From assembly GCA_013696915.1 (NCBI GenBank), contig JACCXR010000501.1, positions 1 through 10,783 on the forward strand: a stretch of 10,783 nt of DNA. Direction: 5' to 3'. Below, one piece after another: positions 1 to 7,588 of the stretch. Source of the stretch: Euzebyaceae bacterium. Lineage in GTDB: Bacteria > Actinomycetota > Nitriliruptoria > Euzebyales > Egibacteraceae. Position 1 is the stretch's first letter. Every line of letters starts with the position of its first letter. The notes beneath the pieces are model-generated. The model was not told the DNA's origin, ran no database searches, and worked only from the letters and a program-made list of their open reading frames with translations. Position numbers and translations under genes: made by a program.

Positions 1-170
1 GAGACGGACGCTGCGACCTGTACGTGCGAACCCTCGCCTGCGCCTGGCGCTGGACCGCCGGGATGCCCTGGCAGGATCGGCCGTCCGTCGACGGCTACCT
101 CGCCGCTACGAACGCGCTCATCGACTCGACCGACGCCGAACGCACCGGCGTGCGTCTGGAGCTGCCCTAG
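1..170 (+). CDS. 3' end of an unrecognised protein-coding gene (partial)
   Basis: Reading from base 3, an open frame runs to a TAG at 168-170 and gives about 55 residues ending in VRLELP. Third positions are nearly all G or C, as in the real genes of this window. The peptide has a Trp-rich part (WRWTAGMPW) followed by a helical-looking stretch (DGYLAATNALIDSTDAE). I recognise no family, and the start lies outside the window. The gene converges on the serine tRNA with only 28 bases between them. That gap holds a 4-bp CCCC/GGGG hairpin (172-175 with 186-189), too weak to call a terminator. The reading frame is likely correct; the function is unknown. Confidence 0.5.
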   Translation, partial: DGRCDLYVRTLACAWRWTAGMPWQDRPSVDGYLAATNALIDSTDAERTGVRLELP

Positions 171-198
171 TCCCCACACCGAACAGGGGTCGGGCGGG

Positions 199-287
199 CG
201 GAGTCGGAGAGATTCGAACTCTCGAGGGTGTTGCCACCCTACGGCCATTCCAAGACCGCGCCATAGGCCTGACTAGGCGACGACTCC
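199..287 (-). tRNA. tRNA-Ser(GGA)
   Basis: On the minus strand a full class II cloverleaf can be drawn. The acceptor stem GGAGTCG pairs with CGACTCC (plus-strand 281-287 and 200-206). The anticodon stem CGGTC/GGCCG encloses the loop TTGGAAT, with anticodon GGA at 251-249. A long variable arm GGGTGGCAACACCC forms its own hairpin, and the T arm is GAGAG-TTCGAAT-CTCTC. The long variable arm and discriminator G (position 199) are serine identity features. GGA reads UCC and UCU. CCA is not encoded; the bases after the discriminator read CCC. Length is 89 nt, normal for tRNA-Ser. Confidence 0.96.
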
Positions 288-327
288 CGTGCGGCCCGGC
301 CCCGAGCGGGGACCCAGGCCGGAGGGC

Positions 328-333
328 AGTATA
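328..333 (-). promoter_or_regulatory. -10 box (TATACT) of tRNA-Ser
   Basis: The minus-strand hexamer TATACT is close to the TATAAT consensus and lies about 40 bases before the tRNA 5' end, leaving a short leader for RNase P to remove. No good -35 box is visible at 16-18 bases upstream. The same hexamer precedes the SRP RNA at 4089-4094, which supports both calls. Confidence 0.55.
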
Positions 334-376
334 GGCGTCGATGCCGCTGGCGCCCATCGCCGCGGCCGCGGCCGAC

Positions 377-408
377 CGCCTGGATGACGCAGCGCCTGGA
401 TGACGCAG
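377..408 (+). repeat. Perfect 16-bp tandem duplication over the M50 protease start
   Basis: CGCCTGGATGACGCAG occurs at 377-392 and again directly at 393-408. Each copy carries an ATGA, so there are two ATG codons (384 and 400) in different frames because 16 is not a multiple of 3. Only the second ATG opens the protease frame. The TGA inside the first copy (385-387) is an in-frame stop just upstream of it. It looks like a slippage or duplication product. Confidence 0.9.
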
Positions 409-1572
409 ACCGAGACCCCCCGCCCGCCGCGCCGACCCGCCACCGGCGGGTCATTCAGCAACGCGCTCACCCTGTTCCGGGTCCGCGGGGTGCCGGTGAG
501 GGTGGACCTCTCCTGGATCCTGATCGCCCTGCTGGTCGTCTACGTGTTCTTCGACCGGCTCTCCGACGGCCTTGGAGACCTCGGCATGGGCGTGGTGCTG
601 GCCTGTGCGGCGGCGGCCGCCCTGCTGTTCTTCGCCAGCGTCCTCGCGCACGAGCTCGGGCACGCGCTCACCAGCCTCGACCGCAACATCCCGGTGCTCG
701 GGATCACGCTGTTCCTGATGGGCGGGGTCACCGAGTCCTCGCGCGAGGCGCGGACGGCCAAGGACGAGTTCGTCATCGTCGGCATCGGCCCGTTCATCAG
801 CCTGGTCCTGGCCGCCGTCTTCGGGCTGCTCGCGACCGCCGCGCAGTCCGTCCGGCCGCTCGGCTTCGTGTTCGGCTACCTCGGGTGGACCAACCTCGCC
901 CTCGCGATCTTCAATGTCCTGCCCGGCTACCCGCTGGACGGGGGCCGGCTCCTCCGGGCGCTGCTCTGGGCCCTCACGGGGCGGCCGCACCGTGCGACCC
1001 GCTGGGCGGCGCGGGTCGGACAGGGCTTCGCCGGCCTGTTGGCGCTGGGCGGCCTGTGGGGGGTGCTCGGCGGACCGGTTCCGGCCGGGCCGGCGGCACT
1101 GCGCTTCGCTGTCCAGCTGCTCGCCTCGAACGGCCTGTGGGGCCTCCTCCTCGGCTTCTTCCTCCTCCGTGGCGCGACCGACTCCTACCGCCGCGCGGTC
1201 GTGCGCGAGCGGCTGTCCGGTCGCACGGCGCGACAGGCCATGGGCAGCGTGCCGCCGGCGCTCGACCCCGCCATGCCGCTCTCCGAGGCCCTGCTGCGGC
1301 TGCAGGAACGCCCATCGCTGCTGTGGCCGGTCGGGGCGCCGGTCACCGGGGTGCTGACCCTCGACCGGATCGACGCCGTCGCCGACAGCGACTGGCCGTC
1401 CACGACGGTGGCCGACGTCGCCATCCCCGCCGACGGCCTCACCGTGCCCGGGGACGCCGGCATGGACATCGTGCTGGAGGCGATGGCGGGCGCCCCCGGC
1501 CACATGCTGATCGTCACCGACGGCGGCCACGCCGTGGGACTGCTGACCGCCAGCCTCGTCGCGGAACCATGA
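400..1572 (+). CDS. Site-2 protease, M50 family, with C-terminal CBS-like region (Rip3-like)
   Basis: A 390-residue polytopic zinc metalloprotease that would cut membrane-spanning substrates within the bilayer. After a Pro/Arg-rich cytoplasmic start, hydrophobic segments fall at about 38-52, 62-84, 124-148, 155-174 and 204-258. The zinc site is HELGH at 84-88; the third ligand region is NVLPGYPLDGG at 172-182, with Asp180. Residues about 275-390 resemble a degenerate pair of CBS domains, as in Rip3-type members of the family. ATG 400 is forced as the start, because an in-frame TGA lies at 385-387; no Shine-Dalgarno sequence is visible, and the start lies in the second copy of a 16-bp tandem duplication. 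The stop overlaps the next gene by ATGA, so the two are probably translated together. The substrate is unknown. The family call is secure; the CBS assignment is moderate. Confidence 0.93.
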   Translation: MTQTETPRPPRRPATGGSFSNALTLFRVRGVPVRVDLSWILIALLVVYVFFDRLSDGLGDLGMGVVLACAAAAALLFFASVLAHELGHALTSLDRNIPVLGITLFLMGGVTESSREARTAKDEFVIVGIGPFISLVLAAVFGLLATAAQSVRPLGFVFGYLGWTNLALAIFNVLPGYPLDGGRLLRALLWALTGRPHRATRWAARVGQGFAGLLALGGLWGVLGGPVPAGPAALRFAVQLLASNGLWGLLLGFFLLRGATDSYRRAVVRERLSGRTARQAMGSVPPALDPAMPLSEALLRLQERPSLLWPVGAPVTGVLTLDRIDAVADSDWPSTTVADVAIPADGLTVPGDAGMDIVLEAMAGAPGHMLIVTDGGHAVGLLTASLVAEP

Positions 1573-2597
1573 GCCGGCGCCTCGTCCGGCCGCTGTTCCT
1601 CCCGCTGTCGCTGATGCTCATCACGACGGCCGCGCTCGTCGTACCGATGCCGGTGTTCCTGGAGAGCCCCGGCGACGTCCTCGGGCTGGCGGAGCGCGTC
1701 ACCGTCGACGCCCCAGGCGCCGGCGAGGTCGACGGCGACTTCCTGCTGACCACGGTGTTCCTGGAGCCGGGGACGATGGTCGGGCTCGTCGGCGGCTGGC
1801 TGGACGAGGAGGTCCGCGCGATCCCGTCGACCAGCCTCCTGCCGCCCGGCGTCGACAGCCGGCAGTACTTCGACCGCCAGCGGGACCTGTTCCGCGAGAC
1901 CTCCGACGTGGCCGCCGCCGTGGGGCTGCGCGCCGCCGGGTACGACGTCGACGTCGAGGACTTCACGGGGGACGGCGCCCTGGTCGTCGAGGTCGTGCCC
2001 GGGTCGCCGGCCGCTGGCCTCCTGCGGCCGGGCGACGTCATCGTCGCGGCGGGCCGCCGCGACGTGCACGTGGCGCAGGACCTGCGGGACCGCATCACCG
2101 CGGTGGGCGAGGGCGCGCCGCTGGAGCTCACGGTCGAGCGCGACGGCGAGCCGTCGCCGGTGCAGGTGACGCCCGCCGCGGTTCCAGGCGTCTCGGACAG
2201 CCCGATCATCGGCATCGGACTGGAGACGCTCAACCCGCGCACGGATCTGCCGGTGCCCGTCGAGGTCGATTCCGGGCGGGTCGGCGGGCCGAGCGCCGGC
2301 TTGATGATCGCGCTGACGGTGTACGACAAGGCCGACCCGGCCGACCTCGCGGACGGCCGCCGGATCGCGGGGACGGGGACGATCGGCGCGGACGGCCGGG
2401 TCGGACCGATCGGCGGCATCACGCAGAAGGTGCTCGCGGCGGCGCGCCAGGACGTCGACGTCTTCCTCGCGCCCGGCGCGCAGATGGAGACCGCCCGCGC
2501 CGCCGTCCCGTCGAGCAGCGATCTGGAGGTCATCGGCGTCGCCACCTTCGACGACGCGGTGCGGGCACTGAGGTCGGAGGTGACGGCGCTGCGTTGA
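1569..2597 (+). CDS. Membrane-anchored PDZ protein with Lon-type (S16) protease domain
   Basis: A 342-residue protein of the YlbL/SdrC type found in actinobacteria and firmicutes. Residues 10-30 form a single N-terminal membrane anchor or signal anchor, with the rest probably outside the membrane. A PDZ domain spans about 135-200 (VVPGSPAAGLLRPGDVIVAAG). The Lon-type catalytic domain spans about 215-340. Its Ser-Lys dyad is visible as Ser242 in GGPSAGLM and Lys287 in GGITQKVLAA, 45 residues apart, close to the spacing in Lon. There is no AAA module, so proteolysis would be ATP-independent. The ATG start lies inside the stop of the M50 protease gene, implying translational coupling and joint work in envelope proteolysis; that joint role is inferred. 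The gene ends 73 bases before the convergent DUF2254 gene. Confidence 0.93.
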   Translation: MSRRLVRPLFLPLSLMLITTAALVVPMPVFLESPGDVLGLAERVTVDAPGAGEVDGDFLLTTVFLEPGTMVGLVGGWLDEEVRAIPSTSLLPPGVDSRQYFDRQRDLFRETSDVAAAVGLRAAGYDVDVEDFTGDGALVVEVVPGSPAAGLLRPGDVIVAAGRRDVHVAQDLRDRITAVGEGAPLELTVERDGEPSPVQVTPAAVPGVSDSPIIGIGLETLNPRTDLPVPVEVDSGRVGGPSAGLMIALTVYDKADPADLADGRRIAGTGTIGADGRVGPIGGITQKVLAAARQDVDVFLAPGAQMETARAAVPSSSDLEVIGVATFDDAVRALRSEVTALR

Positions 2598-2644
2598 CCG
2601 CGGCGTCGCTGGCGCTCGGCGGACTCGGTGCGCGGGGCGGCGAT

Positions 2645-2670
2645 CGGGCTCGCCCGCTCGCCGCGGCGAG
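2645..2670. terminator. Possible hairpins between convergent genes
   Basis: The 73-base gap between two convergent genes holds CGGGC-TC-GCCCG (2645-2656) followed directly by the perfect 14-bp palindrome CTCGCCGCGGCGAG (2657-2670). There is no T-run on either side. Two stacked GC-rich hairpins could slow polymerase from both directions, but in such GC-rich DNA chance hairpins are common. Confidence 0.25.
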
Positions 2671-4029
2671 CTACAGGATCGGCCGAGCGACCGGGACAGC
2701 CGCGCCGCGCGCAGCCGCGCGCGCAGCCGCGGCGGCTTCCGCGACCGCCGTCCGCGCCCACAGGAGCTCCAGTGCAGCCTCGGCCTCGTCGACGACGCGG
2801 TCGATCTCACGCAGCACGGCCCGCCGCCGGCCCTCGGTGACCGCTCCGCGACCGGTCTCGGCGAGCAGCTGGAGCAGCCTGCGGACGACCGGGACGTCCC
2901 CGGCCCCGTAGTGCGCGATCTGGGCGCACGCGAGGGCGACGTAGTCGTCGTAGTCGGGCCACGGCACCGCGACGCGGGCACGGCCGTCACCGTCGCGGTG
3001 GAGACGATCGCCAAGGGGCCGGGCCTGGAGTCCGGCGAGCACGGCGGACACGTGGCCGATGGCCGTGACGGCCGTCGCCGGGTCGTTGATGCCCGGAGAC
3101 ATCGAACGGACCGCGATGTCCACGAGCTGGCGGACGCCGAACGCCACGTCCTGTTGGAGGGTCCGCTCGTTGCCGACCCGCAGGCCCTCCCGGAACCCGT
3201 CGCGCAGCGCCCCGTCCTCGTCCGGCCGCTGGTCGTCGTTCGGCGACCAGATCCAGGCCAGCACGGTTCCCTCCGTCAAGGACTCGCCGACCGTGGGGCG
3301 CACGCGGATGACCAGGTCCCGTTCGGTGGCCAGGCGCATCAGCACGCGTGACTTGACCGCCTGGAGGCGACCGGACCCCTGCACCTGGAGCTCCAGGGCG
3401 TGCGGCGGGGGCTCCGGCAGGTCATCCGGCTCGAACTCGCCCCCGTCCCCATCCCCGTCCGCCGCGTTGCGCTCGATGCTGTCGAGCGTGTCGCGCTCGA
3501 CCTTGCGCATGATCTCCTCGACCCGGATCGACTGGGTCAGGTGGTGGATGAAGTACACGAGGGCCGAGAGGCTCGCGAGCATCAGCAGCAGCGCGACCGT
3601 GACCGCCAGCTGCGGCACGAACGATGCGCCCTGCTCGTCGCCGGAGCGGATCGTCCGCAGCACCACGATGCTGAACGCGAACGTCCCGAGGAACGTCGCG
3701 AGCACCACCTGGTTCCCCCGGTCGCGCAGGAAGTTGCGAAGCACGCGCGGCGAGTACTGGCCGGCCGCCATCTGGAGCGCGACGACGGTCAGCGAGAACG
3801 TCAGGCCGGTCACGGTCACAGTAGACCCGGCGATGACCTCGAGAACACCGCGGGCCCCCTCCGGGCCGCCGCCGAACAGCAGCGGCGCGTAGAAAACCGC
3901 CTCGGGAACCTCGACCCGGGCGAGCACGACGCCGGCGACCAGTGCCGTCGCCACGGCGACGCTCGGCAGGAACCACAGGGAACCGCGCAGCGATTCGCGG
4001 ACGGCTTCGACGCGCAGGGGCAGGTTCAT
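2671..4029 (-). CDS. DUF2254 predicted membrane protein
   Basis: A 452-residue protein. The N-terminal half has four hydrophobic segments (about 17-38, 64-88, 104-126, 139-162). The second carries the family-typical stretch TFSLTVVALQMAAGQYSPR, and the sequence SPGINDPATA at 311-320 is another hallmark of DUF2254. The C-terminal half (about 170-430) is soluble and ends in an Ala/Arg-rich tail. An acidic low-complexity stretch at 189-203 separates the two halves. The biochemical function of the family is not established. The ATG at 4029-4027 has no Shine-Dalgarno sequence, but TAGGCT lies 7 bases before it, so a leaderless transcript is likely. It is divergent from the SRP RNA and convergent with the protease pair. 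Confidence 0.92.
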   Translation of the reverse strand: MNLPLRVEAVRESLRGSLWFLPSVAVATALVAGVVLARVEVPEAVFYAPLLFGGGPEGARGVLEVIAGSTVTVTGLTFSLTVVALQMAAGQYSPRVLRNFLRDRGNQVVLATFLGTFAFSIVVLRTIRSGDEQGASFVPQLAVTVALLLMLASLSALVYFIHHLTQSIRVEEIMRKVERDTLDSIERNAADGDGDGGEFEPDDLPEPPPHALELQVQGSGRLQAVKSRVLMRLATERDLVIRVRPTVGESLTEGTVLAWIWSPNDDQRPDEDGALRDGFREGLRVGNERTLQQDVAFGVRQLVDIAVRSMSPGINDPATAVTAIGHVSAVLAGLQARPLGDRLHRDGDGRARVAVPWPDYDDYVALACAQIAHYGAGDVPVVRRLLQLLAETGRGAVTEGRRRAVLREIDRVVDEAEAALELLWARTAVAEAAAAARAAARGAAVPVARPIL

Positions 4030-4036
4030 CCGCGGC

Positions 4037-4042
4037 AGCCTA
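4037..4042 (-). promoter_or_regulatory. Leaderless-type -10 box TAGGCT of the DUF2254 gene
   Basis: TAGGCT on the minus strand is followed by 7 bases and then the ATG at 4029-4027. This puts transcription start at or beside the start codon. The same hexamer at the same distance precedes hicB and uma2. No clear -35 box is visible. Confidence 0.55.
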
Positions 4043-4088
4043 TCCAGCAGCCCCGCCTAGGGCTCCGGAGGCCGCCCCCGGGCGGCGC

Positions 4089-4094
4089 TATACT
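4089..4094 (+). promoter_or_regulatory. -10 box (TATACT) of the SRP RNA
   Basis: TATACT lies 8 bases before the first paired base of the SRP RNA rod at 4103. It therefore predicts transcription start at about 4101-4103, matching the fold independently. No convincing -35 box is seen. The hexamer is identical to that of tRNA-Ser. Confidence 0.65.
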
Positions 4095-4102
4095 CCTCCC
4101 TC

Positions 4103-4256
<154 letters not shown>

Positions 4257-4294
4257 TCGCCGTCCTGGTCCCCGTGAAGGCTGGAGATCCGCGC

Positions 4295-5977
4295 GTGGCC
4301 TACGTCTCCCTCTACCGCAAGTACCGGCCCCAGACGTTCGCCGAGGTCGTCGGGCAGGACCATGTCACCACCACGCTGTCGAACGCGCTGACCGAGAACC
4401 GCCTGCACCATGCGTACCTGTTCACCGGTCCGCGGGGGACCGGGAAGACATCCGCCGCCAGGATCCTCGCGAAGGCGCTGAATTGCGAGCGCGGGCCGAC
4501 GGCAACCCCGTGCAACGTGTGCCCGAGCTGCGTCGGCATCACGGCGGGCAACAACGTCGACGTCATCGAGATCGACGCCGCCAGCCACGGTGGCGTGGAC
4601 GACGTGCGCGACCTCCGGGACCGGGTCGCCTTTGCCCCGGCGGCGGCGCGCATGAAGGTCTACATCGTCGACGAGTGCCACATGCTGTCGACCGCGGGTT
4701 GGAACGCCTTTCTCAAGACCGTCGAGGAGCCACCGGGCCACGTCCTGTTCGTGTTCGCGACGACCGAGCCGCACAAGGTTCTCGACACGATCCTGTCGAG
4801 GACGCAGCGGTTCGACTTCAAGCGGGTCGGCAGCCCGGCGCTCGGCGGGCTGGTGGCCGACGTCGCCGAGCGGGAGGGCCTCGAGCTGGAGCCCGGCGTC
4901 GTCGACCTCGTCGTCCGCGCCGGCGACGGCAGTGCCAGGGACACGCTGAGCGTCCTCGACCAGATCATGGCCTTCACCGGACTCAAGGTGACGCTCCAGG
5001 GCGTGGTGGACGTGCTCGGGGCCGTGCCGGACGAGCTCCTCATCGAGACTGCCGACCTCATCGCCGCCGGCGACGTCGCGGGGCTGCTCGTGCTCGTGCA
5101 GCGCCTCGGCGACGCCGGTCGCGACCTGCGCCAGTTCGCCCGCGACGCGGTCGAGCACCTCCGCAGCCTCCTGCTCCTCCAGGTCGCGCCGGACGCCGGG
5201 CTGGTGGAGACCACGCCGGACCGGCTCGCGCGGCTGACGGCGCAGGCGGGGCGGCTCGGCCGGGTCGAACTGCTGCGCGCGGTCGAGCTGCTCGCCGAAT
5301 GCCAGGCCGTCATGCGCCGCGGGAACACCCGGCTGCCGCTGGAGATCGCGCTCGCGAAGGCCGCCATGCCCGAGGCGAGCGGCGACCCCGCCGCCCTGGC
5401 GGCGAGGATGGACCGGCTGGAGCGGCGGGGCGGGGTGGGACGGCCCCCGCCCCCGGTCACGCCGGTCGCGGAGGTGCCGGCGTCCGAAGAGGTGACCGTC
5501 CCGGACCCGGCGCCGGTCCGGTCAACGACCGCAGAGACGGCGCCGCCGACAGGCGCCGGGGTGGACATCGACCTGGTCCGCCGCAGCTGGGACGCCGTTC
5601 TCGCCGCCGCGAAGCGCCGGAGCCTGAAGCTCGGCGCGATGCTTGCGTCCGGGCAGCCCGTGGACCTGACCGACAGCCGCCTGACGCTGCGGTTCACCTA
5701 CCCCTTCCACGCCGAGTTCTGCGGGAGCGACACCTCCCGAGCCACGCTCGGGCAGATCCTCGACGAGGTGCTCGGCGTCCCCCTCGACATCGTCTGCGTC
5801 GTCGTGGACGGCGGCGCGGGATCGCCCCGGACCGACGACACCGCCGCCAGCGAGGCCGACGACGTCGCGGAGACCGAGCTCGCCGAGGCCGCCGGCGAGC
5901 TTCCCGACGAGGCGGAGGCGCACGCGCGCGCCATCGCGACGCTGACCCGCGACCTGGGTGCCACGGTCGTCGAGTAG
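4295..5977 (+). CDS. dnaX: DNA polymerase III subunit tau (DnaX)
   Basis: The clamp-loader ATPase, 560 residues from the chosen start. GTG 4295 is preferred over an in-frame GTG at 4274 because GGAG at 4283-4286 lies 8 bases before it and the product then begins MAYVSLYRKYRP, the usual N-terminus. Walker A is GPRGTGKT (45-52). The zinc module has Cys64, Cys73, Cys76 and Cys79. Walker B is VYIVDECHM (122-130), sensor 1 is ATTEPHK (156-161), and the SRT-QRF motif supplies the arginine finger at Arg169. The collar region follows; a Pro-rich linker at about 380-430 leads to a C-terminal domain. No A-rich slippery site like that of E. coli is present, so a separate gamma form is not predicted. It sits 38 bases after the SRP RNA with no clear promoter of its own, so readthrough from ffs is possible. 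Confidence 0.97.
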   Translation: MAYVSLYRKYRPQTFAEVVGQDHVTTTLSNALTENRLHHAYLFTGPRGTGKTSAARILAKALNCERGPTATPCNVCPSCVGITAGNNVDVIEIDAASHGGVDDVRDLRDRVAFAPAAARMKVYIVDECHMLSTAGWNAFLKTVEEPPGHVLFVFATTEPHKVLDTILSRTQRFDFKRVGSPALGGLVADVAEREGLELEPGVVDLVVRAGDGSARDTLSVLDQIMAFTGLKVTLQGVVDVLGAVPDELLIETADLIAAGDVAGLLVLVQRLGDAGRDLRQFARDAVEHLRSLLLLQVAPDAGLVETTPDRLARLTAQAGRLGRVELLRAVELLAECQAVMRRGNTRLPLEIALAKAAMPEASGDPAALAARMDRLERRGGVGRPPPPVTPVAEVPASEEVTVPDPAPVRSTTAETAPPTGAGVDIDLVRRSWDAVLAAAKRRSLKLGAMLASGQPVDLTDSRLTLRFTYPFHAEFCGSDTSRATLGQILDEVLGVPLDIVCVVVDGGAGSPRTDDTAASEADDVAETELAEAAGELPDEAEAHARAIATLTRDLGATVVE

Positions 5978-5984
5978 CAGCCGC

Positions 5985-5990
5985 TACGCT
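5985..5990 (+). promoter_or_regulatory. Possible -10 box (TACGCT) for ybaB-recR
   Basis: TACGCT fits the TANNNT pattern used elsewhere in the window and falls just after the dnaX stop, about 45 bases before the ybaB start. It would give a short leader that contains the ybaB Shine-Dalgarno sequence. No -35 box is seen, and co-transcription with dnaX is equally possible. Confidence 0.3.
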
Positions 5991-6035
5991 CGGCGCCGCC
6001 CGGCAGGCGTTCCCCGACCCGAGAGGCCGTTCCCG

Positions 6036-6350
6036 ATGGGCAACATGAACCAGATGATGCGGCAGGCCCAGGCCCTCCAACGCAAGCTGCAGAAGGCCCA
6101 GGAGGAGCTCGCCGACGTCGAGGTCGAGGGCACGGCCGGCGGGGGGACGGTCACTGCGGTGGTGACGTGCGGCGGGGAGTTCCGCTCCGTCACGATCGAC
6201 CCCGACGCCGTGGACCCCGACGACGTCGAGATGCTCCAGGACCTGGTCGTCGCCGCCTGCAACGACGCGCTGCGCCGGTCGAAGGAGATCGAGCAGGACA
6301 GACTCGGCGGGCTGACCGGCGGCCTCGGTCTGCCGCCGGGGCTGCTGTAA
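6036..6350 (+). CDS. ybaB: YbaB/EbfC family nucleoid-associated protein
   Basis: A 104-residue DNA-binding protein of the YbaB/EbfC family, which forms dimers and helps organise the nucleoid. It begins MGNMNQMMRQAQALQRKLQK, the typical Met/Gln-rich N-terminal helix, followed by the VEVEGTAGGG and VVTCGGEFRSVTIDP beta elements and a C-terminal helix (DALRRSKEIEQDRL) with a short Gly/Leu-rich tail. Length matches the family. ATG 6036 is chosen over an in-frame upstream start because GAGAGG (6021-6026) sits 9 bases before it and the family N-terminus starts there. Its place between dnaX and recR is conserved across many bacteria and suggests a link to replication or repair. Confidence 0.95.
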   Translation: MGNMNQMMRQAQALQRKLQKAQEELADVEVEGTAGGGTVTAVVTCGGEFRSVTIDPDAVDPDDVEMLQDLVVAACNDALRRSKEIEQDRLGGLTGGLGLPPGLL

Positions 6351-6359
6351 GCGGCTGCG

Positions 6360-6953
6360 GTGTACGAGGGTCCCGTCCAGGACCTGATCGAGGAACTGGG
6401 CCGGCTGCCGGGCGTGGGCCCGAAGAGCGCGCAGCGACTGGCGTTCCACCTGCTGGCCGTGGACCGGGCAGACGCCGAAAGGCTGGCCAGGGCGATCGTC
6501 CAGCTCAAGGAGCGGGTCCGCTTCTGCGCCCGCTGCTTCAACGTCAGCGAGCACGAGGAGTGCCGGGTCTGCCGGGACCCGCGGCGCGACCCGTCGGTCC
6601 TGTGCGTGGTCGAGGAGCCGCGCGACGTCCAGGCGATCGAGAAGACCGGCGAGTTCCGGGGCCGGTATCACGTGCTCGGGGGCGCGATCTCACCGATTGA
6701 CGGGGTCGGCCCCGACCAGCTCCACATCCGCCAGCTCGTCGCGCGGCTCGGTGAGGAGGACATCGGCGAGGTCGTGCTCGCGACGAACCCCAACATCGAG
6801 GGGGAGGCGACCGCGAGCTACCTCGGCCGCCTGCTCAAGGCCATGGACGTCCGGGTCAGCAGGATCGCGTCCGGGCTGCCGGTCGGCGGCGACCTGGAGT
6901 ACGCCGACGAGGTGACGCTCGGCCGGGCGTTCAGCGGCCGGCGGGAGCTCTGA
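6360..6953 (+). CDS. recR: Recombination mediator RecR
   Basis: RecR works with RecO (and RecF) to load RecA onto SSB-coated single-stranded DNA during gap repair. The 197-residue protein has the family's usual size and order. A helix-hairpin-helix lies at about 5-35 (LGRLPGVGPKSAQRLAFHLL). A four-cysteine zinc finger has Cys56, Cys59, Cys68 and Cys71. A Toprim domain runs from about 78 (VLCVVEEPRDV), with the acidic Glu85/Glu86 and the ATNPNIEGEATASYL stretch. The C-terminal GDLEYADEVTLGRA motif follows. The GTG start lies 9 bases after the ybaB stop with only a weak ribosome binding site, so translation probably depends on ybaB. Confidence 0.97.
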   Translation: MYEGPVQDLIEELGRLPGVGPKSAQRLAFHLLAVDRADAERLARAIVQLKERVRFCARCFNVSEHEECRVCRDPRRDPSVLCVVEEPRDVQAIEKTGEFRGRYHVLGGAISPIDGVGPDQLHIRQLVARLGEEDIGEVVLATNPNIEGEATASYLGRLLKAMDVRVSRIASGLPVGGDLEYADEVTLGRAFSGRREL

Positions 6954-6956
6954 GCG

Positions 6957-7493
6957 GTGGACGACGTCACGCTGCATCCGGCCGGGCGGGGCGACCCCGC
7001 GGAGCTGCTCGACTTCGAGGTCGAGAACCGGTCCTACTTCGAGGCGTGGCTCTCGCCCCGGCCCGAGGGCTACTACAGCCTGGACGCCGTCCGCGCGGCG
7101 CTCGCGGACCTCGACAGCGCCTGGGAGGCGGGAGAGTCGTTCTGCTATCTGGTGCGCGACGCGGAGGGCGGGCTCGTCGGCCGCGTCAACCTCACCGGCG
7201 TCGACTCCGGCCTGGGCGACGCGGAGATCGGCTACCGCATCGGCGAGCGTCACACGGGTCGGGGCCACGCGACCGCGGCGATCGGCCTCGCGGTGCGGGA
7301 CGGGTTCTCGGTCCACGGGCTGCGGCGGATCGAGGCGCTGACCGTGCCGTCGAACATCGGCTCCCAGTTGGCGCTGGTCCGCAACGGCTTCTCGTTCGAG
7401 GGCCGGCTGCGGGCCGTGCTGCCGCTGGCCGGGACCTGGCACGACGGACTGCTGTTCGGCGTGCTCGCCGGCGACCTGGCAGAACCGGGGTAG
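6957..7493 (+). CDS. GNAT family N-acetyltransferase (RimJ/RimL-like)
   Basis: A 178-residue acetyl-CoA-dependent acetyltransferase. The CoA pyrophosphate-binding motif A is RHTGRGHATAAI (98-109), after the beta strand GDAEIGYRI. The later stretch RIEALTVPSNIGSQLALVRNGFSFEG (124-149) is the usual second half of the RimJ/RimL-like subgroup. The substrate could be a ribosomal protein N-terminus or a small molecule; nothing here decides it. The GTG start is 3 bases after the recR stop, with GGGAG at 6943-6947 (9-base spacing) inside the end of recR, so the gene is co-transcribed with the recR group. It is the last well-packed gene before accessory DNA begins. Confidence 0.88.
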   Translation: MDDVTLHPAGRGDPAELLDFEVENRSYFEAWLSPRPEGYYSLDAVRAALADLDSAWEAGESFCYLVRDAEGGLVGRVNLTGVDSGLGDAEIGYRIGERHTGRGHATAAIGLAVRDGFSVHGLRRIEALTVPSNIGSQLALVRNGFSFEGRLRAVLPLAGTWHDGLLFGVLAGDLAEPG

Positions 7494-7588
7494 AACGCCG
7501 CTGGACGATCGGCGCGACGGGGGCGGACACTCCACCCATGGCCGGCGCGACGTGACGGGATTCGTCGGCAAGGGCAGGAGCCCCGGGC

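Noticed and set aside
384..2597. A 737-residue plus-strand open frame across both protease genes
   Set aside because: Up to 1568 it is the +1 shadow of the M50 gene (Arg/Pro/Ala-rich, no family features); only its last 342 residues, from ATG 1569, are a real protein.
1185..3014. Long minus-strand open frames opposite the proteases and DUF2254
   Set aside because: They are Arg/Ala/Ser-rich antisense shadows of recognised genes, a usual effect of very high GC content.
4274..4294. GTG 4274 as the dnaX start
   Set aside because: It would add seven residues absent from typical DnaX proteins, while GTG 4295 has a well-spaced GGAG and the standard N-terminus.
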